Below, piece by piece: positions 51,749 through 63,183 of a stretch of DNA of 64,000 nucleotides (its first letter is position 1; every line of letters starts with the position of its first letter). This DNA comes from Nonomuraea zeae. GTDB taxonomy: Bacteria > Actinomycetota > Actinomycetes > Streptosporangiales > Streptosporangiaceae. The stretch is from NCBI RefSeq assembly GCF_005889725.1, contig NZ_VCKX01000007.1, positions 47,586 through 111,585 on the forward strand, read 5' to 3'. The position numbers were made by a program, and so were the translations under genes. The notes under the pieces are model-generated. The model was not told the DNA's origin. It ran no database searches and saw nothing but the letters and a program-made list of their open reading frames with translations.

Positions 51749-53998
51749 CGGGCACCTGGGCACGGGCCGCGCGGCGGGCGGGAATGAGCGCCACCGCGAG
51801 GGCCGTGCCCACGGCGATCACCATCGCCAGGGTCAGCGTCAGGGCCGACGGCGCGCGGCCGATGCCCGCGCCCACGCCGCTCGTGTGACCCTGCAGGTCG
51901 ATCAGCCACGTGACGACGGAGGCGCCCGCGGCGGCGCCGACGCCGACCCCGAGCACCACCAGGAGCCCCGTTCCCGTGACGAGCGTGGCCATGACCTGGC
52001 GCGGCGTGAGGCCCATGGCCTTCAGCACCGCCAGGTCAAAGGCATGATCACGCAGGCCGAGCGCGCTGGCGGTGAGCAGGTTGGCCAGCCCGATCAGGGC
52101 CAGCACTCCGATCATCGCCACGATCACCACTCTGATGATCGACAACCGGTCGGCCGGGTTGACCGCGGCCTGGATGTCCAGGCCCTCGGACGACTCGGCC
52201 AGCAGCCTGCCGCGCACTTCCGCGGGGTCGCTGCCCTGCTTGAGCGCGAGTGCGTAGAACTCCGGCGGCACCGAGTCCTTGGCCGCCAGGCTGTCCAGGC
52301 CCACCGAGAGCACCTCGCCGTCCGCGTCGGGCTCGACGGTCCTGCCGACGATCCTGACGATCAGCGGCGTGCCGCCCACGGTCAGCCGCACCCGGTCGCC
52401 GATCTTGAGCCCGAGCAGGTCGAGCAGGCCCTGTCCGGCGACAGCCTCACCCTGCCTGGCGTACATGCGGCCCTCGACCACGGGGAACGGGTAGGGGTCC
52501 GCCGACCCGCCGATGGCCCGCACCCTGACCGAGCGCGCCTCGCCGGGGGCCAGGGCGTTCACGTCGGTGCCCGGATAGACCGTGGCGACGTCCCTGTCCT
52601 GCTCGGCGAGCAGCTTGGCGGCGGCCGGGTCCAGCTTGCCCTGCCTGACGTACAGGCTGGCGTGCTGGCCCACCTGCTCGGGATGGCTGAGGAAGTTGTC
52701 CAGCGTGGCCCACACGCCGAGCCCGACCGTGATCATCATCATCGGCACGGCCAGCCCGAACGCCGTCAGGAACGCCGGCACCCGCCTGGTGAAGGCGTCC
52801 CTGGTGCCGAGGACGAGGGCGGGCGGGAGGCGTACGAGGAGGGCGAGCCTGGCCAGCCTGGACAGGTGCCCGCGCGGCGGCGCGGCGGGCACGTCCGGGA
52901 TCGGCGGGGTGCGGCCGCCGCGCCACGCGGGCACGCCGACCGCCGCCAGCACCAGCAGGGCCGTGCCCGCGACGATGGTCAGCACGGGGATCGGGGCCAC
53001 GGAGGTGGCGCCGAGCATCGCGGCCATCACGCCCCAGCCCGCGAGCGCGCCGAGCGCGACGCCGAGCAGGCCCAGCGCACCGTGCTCGACCAGCAGCAGC
53101 AGCGATAACTGGCTCCTGGTGAAGCCCAGCGACTTGAGCGTGGCCAGGTCGCGGAGCTGGCCGAGCACCCGGCCGCCGGCGGCGTTGGCCAGGGCGAGCG
53201 CGGCGGCCACGATCCCTACCACGCCGAACAGCGCCAGCAGCGTGCCGAGCAGCCGGTTGTCCAGCTCCATGGCGGCCCTGACCTCGCGCCAGTTGTAGAC
53301 CCGCTGGAGCTGGTCCTCCAGCATGACGACCACGCGCTGCGAGACGACCTGCGTGGCGTCCGGGTCGGCCAGGCGCAGCCCGGTCACCCACTCGCTGCGG
53401 CCGAGCATGGGCTCGATCCGGTCCAGCATGGCCGGCAGCACGTAGGCCAGGCCGGGCGTCCACTCCGGATAGAAGCCCTGCTCGGCGGAGTCGGCGATGC
53501 CGCGTACGTAGAGGGTGTGGCGCTTGCCGTCGAGCGCGATGATCGTGAAGGGCGCCCCGATCCTGAGCCGCAGCGAGGTCGCGAAGGAGCGCTCGACCAC
53601 CACGCCGTCGGGCTGCGCGGCGTCCAGCCACCGGCCCTCCACCACCACGGGGTGCGCCACCTGCGGCGGCACCTCCGGCATCGCGCGCAGCGCGGCCGGC
53701 TCCTTCTTGCCGTCCTGCGCCACGGTCACCGGCGCCGACCGGTACGGGCCCGCGGTCTGCGTCACGCCGTCGATGTCCCCCAGGGCCACCTGGGGGCTGT
53801 CGTCGGTGTAGAGCCAGACGTGGGCCCCGTCGGTCTGGGCGAACAGGCTCCGCCACGGGTTGGTGCTGTCCTCCAGCAGGGTCGCCGCGGTGATCAGCGC
53901 GGCCACGATGCCCGCCACGGCGAGCACCGTGAGCACCGCCTGACCGGCCCTGGCCCGCAGGTCCGCCTGGATCCACCGGCTTCCCGCCAGGGCTGCGC

Positions 53999-54002
<4 letters not shown>
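51735..54002 (-). CDS. MacB/FtsX-type ABC transporter permease
   Basis: 755 residues. An N-terminal helix and a large extracytoplasmic domain are followed by three transmembrane helices (about residues 250-360), a cytoplasmic linker, and a second half with one helix, another extracytoplasmic domain and three C-terminal helices. This is two FtsX repeats in one chain. Such permeases usually work with a LolD-like ATPase on hydrophobic or cell-envelope substrates. Its 3' end overlaps that of treS by 14 bases (convergent). Its start overlaps the ATPase stop (ATGA). Confidence 0.9.
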
Positions 54003-54723
<721 letters not shown>

Positions 54724-54727
<4 letters not shown>

Positions 54728-55230
54728 GCCAGATCTTCCTGGCATCGCTCCAACCAGTCAAGGTCAGCCTGGAGGTGCAGCATGGCACCCTCGATGAGCA
54801 ACAGCGCCACCCGGTCCGCCGCCGGCGTGCGGGAGAGCAGGTCGTTGAGATCGCTCATGAGCGACAGGTAGTGGCGCCGCTGCCTGCTGATGAGAGCCAT
54901 CCGGTCCGCGATGCCGGTGAGCGGCGCGAGCACGAGCTTCATGAAGAACTCGTCGCGCACCCTGGGGCCCTCGGTAGGCTCGTCCACCCAGGTGGTGAGC
55001 AGGTCTCGACCCTTGGCGGTCAGGTAGTAGACCTTCTTGTTCGGCCGGTTGGACTGCTCGACGTCCACCGCCCTGACCAAGCCGTCCTTCTCCAGGCGGC
55101 CGAGCGTGACGTATATCTGGCCGATGTTCGGGGAGGGGTAGGCGCTGCCGAACGTCTGCTCCAGGGCCTGTTTGAGCTCGTAGCCGTGCGCGGGTTCTTT
55201 GGCCAGGAGCGCCAGCAGGTGAAGCCGCAC
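54724..55230 (-). CDS. PadR-family transcriptional regulator
   Basis: 168 residues. Winged helix in the first ~85 residues (HLLALLAKEPAHGYELKQAL, IGQIYVTLGRLEKDGLV, then the wing VYYLTAKGRDLL), followed by the Vir-C-like helical dimerisation domain. GTG 55230 has GGAGG 7 bases upstream; the ATG 5 bases earlier is out of frame. Likely represses its own operon and perhaps the divergent sugar operon, since ATGT-N7-ACAT (55293-55307), close to the PadR-type ATGT...ACAT pattern, overlaps that operon's -10. Confidence 0.92.
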
Positions 55231-55249
55231 CGCATCACCTCCCGCTCAT

Positions 55250-55265
55250 GTTACGTATGCGTTAC
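55250..55265. promoter_or_regulatory. GTTAC-N6-GTTAC element, left copy
   Basis: GTTACGTATGCGTTAC. Together with the element at 55320-55335 (inverted orientation, 12 of 16 positions equal) it brackets the divergent padR / sugar-uptake promoter region symmetrically. Candidate operator for a shared regulator. Confidence 0.4.
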
Positions 55266-55276
55266 GGGGCTATCCG

Positions 55277-55305
55277 TTGACCTACAGATTACATGTGTGC
55301 ATAAC
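55277..55305 (+). promoter_or_regulatory. Promoter of the sugar-uptake operon
   Basis: TTGACC (55277-55282) and CATAAC (55300-55305) are separated by exactly 17 bases, close to the sigma-70-type consensus. The start site would be near 55312, about 48 bases before the GTG of the first binding protein. An ATGT-N7-ACAT repeat overlaps the -10. Confidence 0.6.
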
Positions 55306-55319
55306 ATGAATGCATCTAC

Positions 55320-55335
55320 CTAACACGTATGTAAC
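55320..55335. promoter_or_regulatory. GTTAC-N6-GTTA element, right copy (inverted)
   Basis: CTAACACGTATGTAAC, the reverse complement of GTTACATACGTGTTAG. It lies just downstream of the predicted start site of the sugar operon, a position suited to repression. Confidence 0.4.
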
Positions 55336-55359
55336 CCCTCTGAACACGGAGGAAACAGA

Positions 55360-56610
55360 GTGCTTCGCTCGCTTCCGCTCGTACTGGTCGCGCTCCTGGC
55401 AGCGGCCGGATGTGCGGCGACGAGCAATGAGGGCGGCGGCGAGACCGGGACGGGCGGCACAGGGCCCATCACGTTCGCCACCGGCCGCGACACCACGGCG
55501 TACCTGCAACCCCTGCTGGATCGCTGGAACCAGGCCCACCCGGCCGAGAAGGTGACGCTGCTGGAGCTGCCCGAGGCCGCCGACGAGCAACGCGCTCAGA
55601 TAGCGGCCAACCTTCAGGCCCAGAGCAGCCGCTACGACGTGCTGGGGCTCGACGTGGTGTGGACTGCCGAGTTCGCGGAGAACGGCTGGATCATCCCCCT
55701 GGAGCGCGGGTTGTTCCCGCTCGACAGGTTCCTGCCGCCGGTCGTGGAGACGGCTGTCTACAAGAACAAGCTCTGGGCCGTCCCCTACACCAGCAATGCC
55801 GGGCTGCTCTACTACCGGACCGACCTGGTCGCGAAGCCGCCGCGTACGTGGGCCGAGCTGCGCAACCAGTCACAAGAAATCAGGAAAAAGCACGATATTG
55901 GAGGGTATGCCGGGCAGTTTCTGGCGTACGAAGGGCTCACCGTCAACTTCTCCGAGGCCGTGCAGTCGGCCGGCGGGCAGATTCTCAGCCGCGACGGCAC
56001 GGAGGTGACCTTCGACCCGGCCAAGGGCGAGGTCGCACTCGACTTCCTGCTCCAAGGACTGCGCGAGGGCTGGATCCCGAAGGAGTCGCTGAGCTTCAAG
56101 GAGGAGGAGACGCGTCTGGCCTTCCAGGAGGGCCGGCTGGCGTTCGCCCGCAACTGGCCGCACGGCTACGGTCCCGCCAGGGCCGAGCTGGGCGCCAAGT
56201 TCGGGGTGACCAGGCTGCCGGGCCTGAACGGTCCCGGGTCCAGCACGCTCGGCGGGATCAACCTCGCCATCAGCGCCTACTCCAAGCACCAGCGCACCGC
56301 CCAGGAGTTCATCCGCTACTTCACGAGCCTGGAGAACGAGCGACGAGTGCTCACCGAGGGCTCCTTCCCACCCGTGTGGACCGAGCTGTACGACGATCCC
56401 GCTCTGATCAAGCGCTTCCCGTACCTGCCCGCACTCAAGGAGAGCATCCTCGCCGCCAAGCCACGGCCGGTCAGCGCGAACTACAACCAGCTGAGCCTGG
56501 TGATCGCCAGTTCGGTCGCCAAGGCCCTCGGCAGCCCCTCCACCGAGTCCGCCGACGACGTCGCGGCCTCCATCAAGTCCGAACTCGAAGAAATCATCAG
56601 AACCCAGTGA
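55360..56610 (+). CDS. Sugar ABC transporter substrate-binding lipoprotein 1 (trehalose/LpqY-ThuE-like)
   Basis: 416 residues. A signal peptide ends in the lipobox-like AAAGC (Cys about residue 20), so it is anchored to the outer face of the membrane. The family-1 extracellular binding fold follows (DVLGLDVVWTAEFAENGWI, VPYTSNAGLLYYRTDL, GGINLAISAYSKHQRTAQEFI, and the NYNQLSLVIASSV tail seen in trehalose binders). GTG start with GGAGG 7 bases upstream. First gene of the uptake operon; the substrate is inferred from general resemblance and from nearby treS. Confidence 0.85.
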   Translation: MLRSLPLVLVALLAAAGCAATSNEGGGETGTGGTGPITFATGRDTTAYLQPLLDRWNQAHPAEKVTLLELPEAADEQRAQIAANLQAQSSRYDVLGLDVVWTAEFAENGWIIPLERGLFPLDRFLPPVVETAVYKNKLWAVPYTSNAGLLYYRTDLVAKPPRTWAELRNQSQEIRKKHDIGGYAGQFLAYEGLTVNFSEAVQSAGGQILSRDGTEVTFDPAKGEVALDFLLQGLREGWIPKESLSFKEEETRLAFQEGRLAFARNWPHGYGPARAELGAKFGVTRLPGLNGPGSSTLGGINLAISAYSKHQRTAQEFIRYFTSLENERRVLTEGSFPPVWTELYDDPALIKRFPYLPALKESILAAKPRPVSANYNQLSLVIASSVAKALGSPSTESADDVAASIKSELEEIIRTQ

Positions 56611-56617
56611 GGCAGCC

Positions 56618-57943
56618 ATGCGAAAAGCCAGTGCAGCAGCGATTCTGGCCGGGCTCGCGGTAGCCGTCGCCGCCTGCGGCAACGCGCCGACGACGACACA
56701 GCCCACCGCTTCGGACTCGGCGTCGGCCCCCGCCGCCGGCGCCAAGACGCTCGAAGGCGTGAAGCTCGAAGTAGCCGCCAAGTGGACCGGCGCCGAGCAG
56801 AAGAACTTCGAGCAGGTGCTCAAGGCTTTCTCCGACAAGACCGGTGCCGTGGTCACCTACGCCTCCACCGGCGAGGACACCGGCGCCTACCTCGGCCCGC
56901 GCATCCAGGGCAAGAACCCGCCGGACGTGGCGATCCTGCCGCAGCCGGGCCTGGTCAAGCAGTACGTCGAGCAGGACGCGCTCAAGCCGCTGACCGACCC
57001 TGTGACCCAGGAGGTCGACACCAACTACACCCCGTACTGGAAGGAGCTCGGCTCCGTCGACGGCAAGGTGTACGGCGTGCTGATCAAGGCGGCGCACAAG
57101 TCGCTGATCTGGTACCGCGGGCAGGCGTTCGACGACGCCGGCGTGCAGCCGCCGACGAACTGGGACGAGCTGGTCAAGGCCGCTCAGACCATCGCCGACT
57201 CCGGCACGCCGCCGTTCTCCCTGTGCGGCGCCTCCGGCTGGACGCTGACGGACCTCTTCGAGAACGTCTACCTGTCCAGCGCGGGCCCGGAGAACTACGA
57301 CAAGCTCTCCAAGCACGAGATCCCGTGGACCGACCCCTCCGTGGCCACGGCTCTGGAGAAGATCGCGCAGATCGCGGGCAAGAAGGAGTTCCTGGTCGAC
57401 GGGACCTCCGGCACCATGCAGACCGACTTCCCCACGTGCGTGAGCAAGGTCTACGGCACGAAGAAGGCGGCCATGATCATCGAGGCCGACTTCGTGGCGG
57501 TCGAGGCCGACCAGTCGGGCGCCAAGGTGGGCGAGGAGGCCAAGTACTTCCCGTTCCCCAAGGCCGGTGACACCGCTCCGGTCGTGCTCGGCGGCGACGT
57601 CGCCGTGGCGATGAAGGACTCCCCCGGCGCCATGGAGCTGGTGAAGTTCCTGGCCTCCAAGGAGGGCGGCGAGATCTGGGCCAAGCTCCCCGGCTACCTG
57701 TCGCCCAACAAGAACGTCTCCCCTGACAACTACCCTGACGAGCTGACCAAGCAGCTCGGCCAGACGATCGTCTCGGCCGGCGACGCCGTCCGCTACGACA
57801 TGTCCGACCTGGCCCCGAGCGCGTTCGGCGGCACGGACGGCAAGGGCGAGTGGAAGGTGCTGCAGGACTTCCTGCGGAACCCGAGCGACATCAAGGGCGC
57901 CCAGACCAAGCTCGAAGACGAGGCCAAGAAGGCCTGGAAGTAA
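56618..57943 (+). CDS. Sugar ABC transporter substrate-binding lipoprotein 2 (alpha-glucoside/AglE-like)
   Basis: 441 residues. Lipoprotein signal with VAACG (Cys about residue 20), then a Thr/Ser/Ala-rich spacer. Binding-protein motifs: PPDVAILPQPGLVKQY, IWYRGQAFDDAGV, PTNWDELVKAAQTIADSG, and the C-terminal GGDVAVAMKDSPGAMELVKFLAS. It is clearly not a close copy of the preceding binding protein. Only 7 bases separate the two genes, so both binding proteins are made with the same two permeases. Resemblance is to alpha-glucoside binders. Confidence 0.85.
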   Translation: MRKASAAAILAGLAVAVAACGNAPTTTQPTASDSASAPAAGAKTLEGVKLEVAAKWTGAEQKNFEQVLKAFSDKTGAVVTYASTGEDTGAYLGPRIQGKNPPDVAILPQPGLVKQYVEQDALKPLTDPVTQEVDTNYTPYWKELGSVDGKVYGVLIKAAHKSLIWYRGQAFDDAGVQPPTNWDELVKAAQTIADSGTPPFSLCGASGWTLTDLFENVYLSSAGPENYDKLSKHEIPWTDPSVATALEKIAQIAGKKEFLVDGTSGTMQTDFPTCVSKVYGTKKAAMIIEADFVAVEADQSGAKVGEEAKYFPFPKAGDTAPVVLGGDVAVAMKDSPGAMELVKFLASKEGGEIWAKLPGYLSPNKNVSPDNYPDELTKQLGQTIVSAGDAVRYDMSDLAPSAFGGTDGKGEWKVLQDFLRNPSDIKGAQTKLEDEAKKAWK

Positions 57944-57954
57944 GAGGTAAGGCC

Positions 57955-59331
57955 GTGACCGAACGGTTGAACGGCCCGCAGGACCCGCCCGCGGACACCG
58001 CGGGTGGGCCCTCCACCGGACCGGCTGAAACCCCCCGTAAGACACATCGCATCGGCCCATCGCCGGCGGTCGCCATCGCCTTCCTTCTCCCGGCGGCGCT
58101 GCTGCTGGGCATCTGGGTGGTCTATCCGATCGTCTACTCCATCTTCCGCAGCCTGTTCGACTCGGCGGGCACCGGATTCGTGGGGCTGGGCAACTACGCC
58201 ACGATCTTCACCGACTCGGGCATGCTGACCACGATCCGCAACAACCTCATCTGGGTGGTGGTGGCCCCGATCGTGGTCACCACCCTGGGGTTGATCTTCG
58301 CGGTGCTGACCGAGCGCATCAGATGGGCGACGGCGTTCAAGCTGATCGTGTTCATGCCCATGGCGGTCTCCCTGATGGCGGCCGGCGTGATCTTCCGCCT
58401 GGTTTACGAGGAGAACCCGGACAAGGGCCTGGCGAACGCGGTGCTCACCACCGTGCACGACACGTTCTCCTCCGCGCAGGGCTATCCCGAGGCGCGCCCC
58501 CGCGAAGGCGACCAGTCACCGGTCGCCGACCAGAACGGCGCGGTCGTCACCAAGCAGCCCGCCCAGGCGGGCCAGCCGGTGCTGATCCCGATCGTCGGCG
58601 TCAAGCCGGAGATCATGCCGGGCAACGCCGAGACCGCGAAGGCCCCGGCGGGCGGCGCGGGCCTGTCCGGGACCGTCTGGTTCGACTTCACCGCCGGCGG
58701 CGGCGGGAAGAACGGCGTCGTGGACGGCACGGAGAAGGGCCTGCCCGGCATGACCGTGGAGGCGGTGCAGAACGGCCAGGTCGCCGGGACCGCCACGACG
58801 GCCGCCGACGGCTCGTTCCGCTTCGACGGCCTGCCGGCCGGGTCCTACGTCGTACGGCTCCCGCAGTCGAACTTCGAGTCCTCGTACGGCGGCCTGAGCT
58901 GGCTCGGCCCCACGCTCATCACCCCCGCCATCATCGGCGCGTTCGTCTGGGTGTGGGCCGGGTTCGCCATGGTGCTGATCGCGGCGGGCCTGGCTGCCAT
59001 CCCGCGGGACGCGCTGGAGGCGGCCCGCATCGACGGCGCCTCGGAGTGGCAGGTGTTCCGCAAGATCACCGTGCCGCTGCTGTCGCCGGTGCTGCTCGTC
59101 GTCTTCGTGACGATGATCATCAATACGCTGAAGGTGTTCGACCTGGTCTTCATCATCGCGCCGGCCTCGGTACAGCCGCAGGCGAACGTGGTCGCGCTGG
59201 AGATGTGGCGCGTGTCGTTCGGCGGCGGGAACAACCAGGGGCTGGGCAGCGCGCTGGCCATCTTCCTGCTCATTCTGGTCCTCCCCTTCATGATCATGAA
59301 CATCCGCCGGTTCAGAAGGGAGAACGCATGA
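57955..59331 (+). CDS. Sugar ABC transporter permease (AglF/MalF-like) with inserted SdrD/Cna-B-like domain
   Basis: 458 residues, about 120 more than a plain family member. After three membrane helices there is an insertion of about 130 residues (about 165-300) predicted to lie outside the membrane, containing SGTVWFDF, GLPGMTVEAVQNG, TTAADGSFRFDGLPAGSYVV, the signature of SdrD-B/Cna-B beta domains. The C-terminal helices and EAA loop (EAARIDGASEWQVF) follow. It corresponds in position to the MalF P2 loop. GTG 57955 has AAGAGGTAAGG upstream. The stop overlaps the next gene's ATG. Confidence 0.88.
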   Translation: MTERLNGPQDPPADTAGGPSTGPAETPRKTHRIGPSPAVAIAFLLPAALLLGIWVVYPIVYSIFRSLFDSAGTGFVGLGNYATIFTDSGMLTTIRNNLIWVVVAPIVVTTLGLIFAVLTERIRWATAFKLIVFMPMAVSLMAAGVIFRLVYEENPDKGLANAVLTTVHDTFSSAQGYPEARPREGDQSPVADQNGAVVTKQPAQAGQPVLIPIVGVKPEIMPGNAETAKAPAGGAGLSGTVWFDFTAGGGGKNGVVDGTEKGLPGMTVEAVQNGQVAGTATTAADGSFRFDGLPAGSYVVRLPQSNFESSYGGLSWLGPTLITPAIIGAFVWVWAGFAMVLIAAGLAAIPRDALEAARIDGASEWQVFRKITVPLLSPVLLVVFVTMIINTLKVFDLVFIIAPASVQPQANVVALEMWRVSFGGGNNQGLGSALAIFLLILVLPFMIMNIRRFRRENA

Positions 59332-60227
59332 GCACCGCGACGGCCACGGCACCGGCCGGGCTGGAGTCGGGAGCGCCGCGCAGGGGCGTGGCGGGCCGGA
59401 TCGTCGATCGCCTCGGCGGCGGCACGGTCCAGGTGGTGATGGTGCTGCTGGGCCTGTTCTGGCTGGTGCCGACGCTGGGCCTGCTCGTCGTCTCGATGCG
59501 GACGACGAAGGTCAACAACGCCGAGGGCTGGTGGACGGTCTTCACCAAGCCGGCCGAGCTGACCATCCAGAACTACACGAACCTGCTGGCCAGCGGATTC
59601 ACCGCGTCCTTCTGGAACACCGTGGCGATCACGGTGCCGACCACGATCCTGGTGATCGGCATCGCGGCGATGGCGGCGTACGCGTTCGCGTGGATGGAGT
59701 TCCGCGGGCGGGACACCGGGTTCCTGGTCGTGGTCGGGCTGCTGATCGTGCCCATCCAGATCGCGCTGATCCCCGTCGCCTCGTTCTACGGCAGCGTCGG
59801 GATCTTCGGCTCGATCCCGGGCGTGGTGCTGTTCCACACGGCGTTCGGCCTGCCGTTCGCGATCTTCCTGCTGCGCAACTTCTTCGTCGGCATCCCGGCC
59901 TCGCTGCTGGAGGCGGCGCGGATGGACGGTGCCCCGGAGTGGAAGATCTTCGTGTCGGTGGTGTTCCCGCTGGGCAAGCCCGCCATCGCCTCGCTGGGCA
60001 TCTTCCAGTTCCTGTGGGTGTGGAACGACATGCTCATCGCGCTGGTCTTCGCCAACACCGAGAACCAGCCGATGACCAAGGCCCTGCAGTCGCAGATGCG
60101 GCAGTTCGGGTCGAACGTCGACATCCTCTCCTCCGGTGCATTCCTGTCGCTGATCATCCCGCTGGTGCTGTTCTTCGCCTTCCAGCGGTACTTCGTTCAG
60201 GGCATGATGGCCGGATCCGTCAAGTGA
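59328..60227 (+). CDS. Sugar ABC transporter permease (AglG/MalG-like)
   Basis: 299 residues, six membrane helices with the EAA motif EAARMDGAPEWKIF that contacts the ATPase, and a C-terminus QRYFVQGMMAGSVK typical of MalG-type proteins. ATG 59328 overlaps the previous stop (ATGA). Last gene of the operon; no ATPase gene is present, so a shared MsiK-type ATPase encoded elsewhere is likely, as in Streptomyces. Confidence 0.92.
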   Translation: MSTATATAPAGLESGAPRRGVAGRIVDRLGGGTVQVVMVLLGLFWLVPTLGLLVVSMRTTKVNNAEGWWTVFTKPAELTIQNYTNLLASGFTASFWNTVAITVPTTILVIGIAAMAAYAFAWMEFRGRDTGFLVVVGLLIVPIQIALIPVASFYGSVGIFGSIPGVVLFHTAFGLPFAIFLLRNFFVGIPASLLEAARMDGAPEWKIFVSVVFPLGKPAIASLGIFQFLWVWNDMLIALVFANTENQPMTKALQSQMRQFGSNVDILSSGAFLSLIIPLVLFFAFQRYFVQGMMAGSVK

Positions 60228-60232
60228 CGTGA

Positions 60233-60270
60233 CGGGCGCCCGCCTTCCCGAGGGGGAAGGCAGGCGCCCG
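60233..60270 (+). terminator. Terminator of the sugar-uptake operon
   Basis: CGGGCGCCCGCCTTCC (60233-60248) pairs with GGAAGGCAGGCGCCCG (60255-60270) with one mismatch, loop CGAGGG, starting 6 bases after the last stop. A very stable hairpin without a clear U-tract. Confidence 0.75.
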
Positions 60271-60323
60271 CCCTCTTGCGGGCGGCGGCGTAACGCCTGG
60301 TCACGTGGGCTCGATGAGTTTTC

Positions 60324-61697
<1,374 letters not shown>

Positions 61698-61766
61698 TCA
61701 TTCTGGTACGGCTGGAACCGGCGTTCAGGCCGCAAGCCGTACCAGACCTGGCTAAGCTCAACAGCC

Positions 61767-62444
61767 ATGGCAGGTCGTCCACTGAACGAAGTCGTCGAAG
61801 CCGGATGGGCCGACGCGCTTGAGCCCGTCGCAGAGCAGATCTCCCAGATGGGCGAGTTCCTGCGCAAGGAGATCGCCGAGGGGAGGCAATACCTGCCCGC
61901 GGGCACGAACGTGCTGCGTGCGTTCAGCCAGCCCTTTGACGACGTCAAGGTGCTGATCATGGGCCAGGACCCCTACCCCACGCCCGGCCACCCCGTCGGG
62001 CTGTCGTTCTCGGTGGCCCCCGACGTGCGGCCGCTGCCGGGCAGCCTGGTCAACATCTACAAGGAGATGGAGACCGACCTCGGCCTCCCCCGCCCCGCCA
62101 ACGGCGACCTGACGCCGTGGGCCGACCAGGGCGTGCTCCTGCTCAACAGGGTGCTCACCGTGATGCCCGGCAAGCCCGCCTCGCACCGGGGCAAGGGCTG
62201 GGAGCAGGTCACCGAGCAGGCCATCCGCGCCCTCGTGGCCCGCGGCAAGCCGATGGTCGCCATCCTGTGGGGCCGCGACGCGCGCAACCTGGCGCCGATG
62301 CTCGGCGACGTGCCGCGCGTCGAGTCCGCCCACCCGTCCCCGCTGTCGGCCCGCAGCGGCTTCTTCGGCTCGCGGCCGTTCAGCCGGGCCAATGAACTGC
62401 TGGCTCAGCAAGGCGCCGCGCCTGTCGAGTGGAAGCTGCCCTAG
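61767..62444 (+). CDS. ung: Uracil-DNA glycosylase
   Basis: 225 residues. Removes uracil from DNA (base excision repair). Seen: the catalytic water-activating motif [19 protein letters not shown] (Asp68), the LLLNRVLTV strand, and the His motif HPSPLSA (His189). Family 1 enzyme of normal length. ATG 61767. Confidence 0.96.
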   Translation: MAGRPLNEVVEAGWADALEPVAEQISQMGEFLRKEIAEGRQYLPAGTNVLRAFSQPFDDVKVLIMGQDPYPTPGHPVGLSFSVAPDVRPLPGSLVNIYKEMETDLGLPRPANGDLTPWADQGVLLLNRVLTVMPGKPASHRGKGWEQVTEQAIRALVARGKPMVAILWGRDARNLAPMLGDVPRVESAHPSPLSARSGFFGSRPFSRANELLAQQGAAPVEWKLP

Positions 62445-62454
62445 CATCGTCGCC

Positions 62455-62778
62455 ATGAGTGATGAACCGAAGTTCCTGCGCCTCACGGTTGAGCTGACCG
62501 TGGAAGTGCTCGACGTGGACGCGCTGCAGGCTGCGGCGCTGGCTGAGATCAGGCACCCTGACGCCGACCTCACCGAAGAGGAGCGTACGGAGCAGGCCGA
62601 GCTGGTCGGCTCCGACGAGAGCGGCGCCTCGGCGCTGCAGTGGCTGATCGAGCCCGACCACGTGCTGCAGCTCGTCGAGCACATCACCGAGATCGAGCCG
62701 CGTGAGGCCGTGCTCGGGGTGGAGCCGTCCGACGGGCCGAGCGAGGAAGAGGACGAAGAGGAGCACGACCACGCGTGA
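62455..62778 (+). CDS. Small acidic hypothetical protein
   Basis: 107 residues, strongly acidic, especially at the C-terminus (SEEEDEEEHDHA). The N-terminal part (FLRLTVELTVEVLDVDALQ) could form a ferredoxin-like sheet. No recognised family. Ten bases after ung and ahead of a strong terminator, so probably co-transcribed with ung. Confidence 0.75.
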   Translation: MSDEPKFLRLTVELTVEVLDVDALQAAALAEIRHPDADLTEEERTEQAELVGSDESGASALQWLIEPDHVLQLVEHITEIEPREAVLGVEPSDGPSEEEDEEEHDHA

Positions 62779-62807
62779 CGCGGGGATGACCTGACGTACG
62801 GCGGGCG

Positions 62808-62836
62808 GCCACGACGCTCAGAGCGTCGTGGCTTTT
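62808..62836 (+). terminator. Intrinsic terminator after the ung transcription unit
   Basis: GCCACGACGCT (62808-62818) and AGCGTCGTGGC (62822-62832) form a perfect 11-bp stem with a 3-base loop, followed by TTTT. This is the most canonical intrinsic terminator in the window. Confidence 0.88.
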
Positions 62837-62888
62837 CGCATGGTCTCGCTAAGATCGATGTTCCTAGTGAGCCGCAAGGGGGCCCGCC

Positions 62889-63179
62889 GTGATCGTCGCA
62901 TTCTCCATCACCCCGCTGGGCGTCGGCGAGGGAGTCGCCGAGCCCGTCGCCCGCGCCGTGAAGGTGGTCCGCGACAGCGGCCTGCCCAACCGGACCGACG
63001 CCATGTTCACCACGATCGAGGGTGAGTGGGACGAGGTCATGGACGTCGTCAAGCGGGCGGTCGAGGCGGTGGCGGAGGTCGCGCCCCGGGTGAGCCTGGT
63101 GCTCAAGGCGGACGTTCGCGAGGGGGTCACGGACGGCATGACGAGCAAGGTGGAGTCCTTGGAGCGCCACCTTTCCTGA
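62889..63179 (+). CDS. MTH1187/YkoF-type thiamine-binding-like protein
   Basis: 96 residues. The sequence [31 protein letters not shown], ending in [10 protein letters not shown], fits the small ferredoxin-like MTH1187 family (DUF77), members of which bind thiamine-related or other small ligands. GTG 62889 follows AAGGGGG. Role unknown; often stand-alone. Confidence 0.85.
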   Translation: MIVAFSITPLGVGEGVAEPVARAVKVVRDSGLPNRTDAMFTTIEGEWDEVMDVVKRAVEAVAEVAPRVSLVLKADVREGVTDGMTSKVESLERHLS

Positions 63180-63183
63180 CTTT

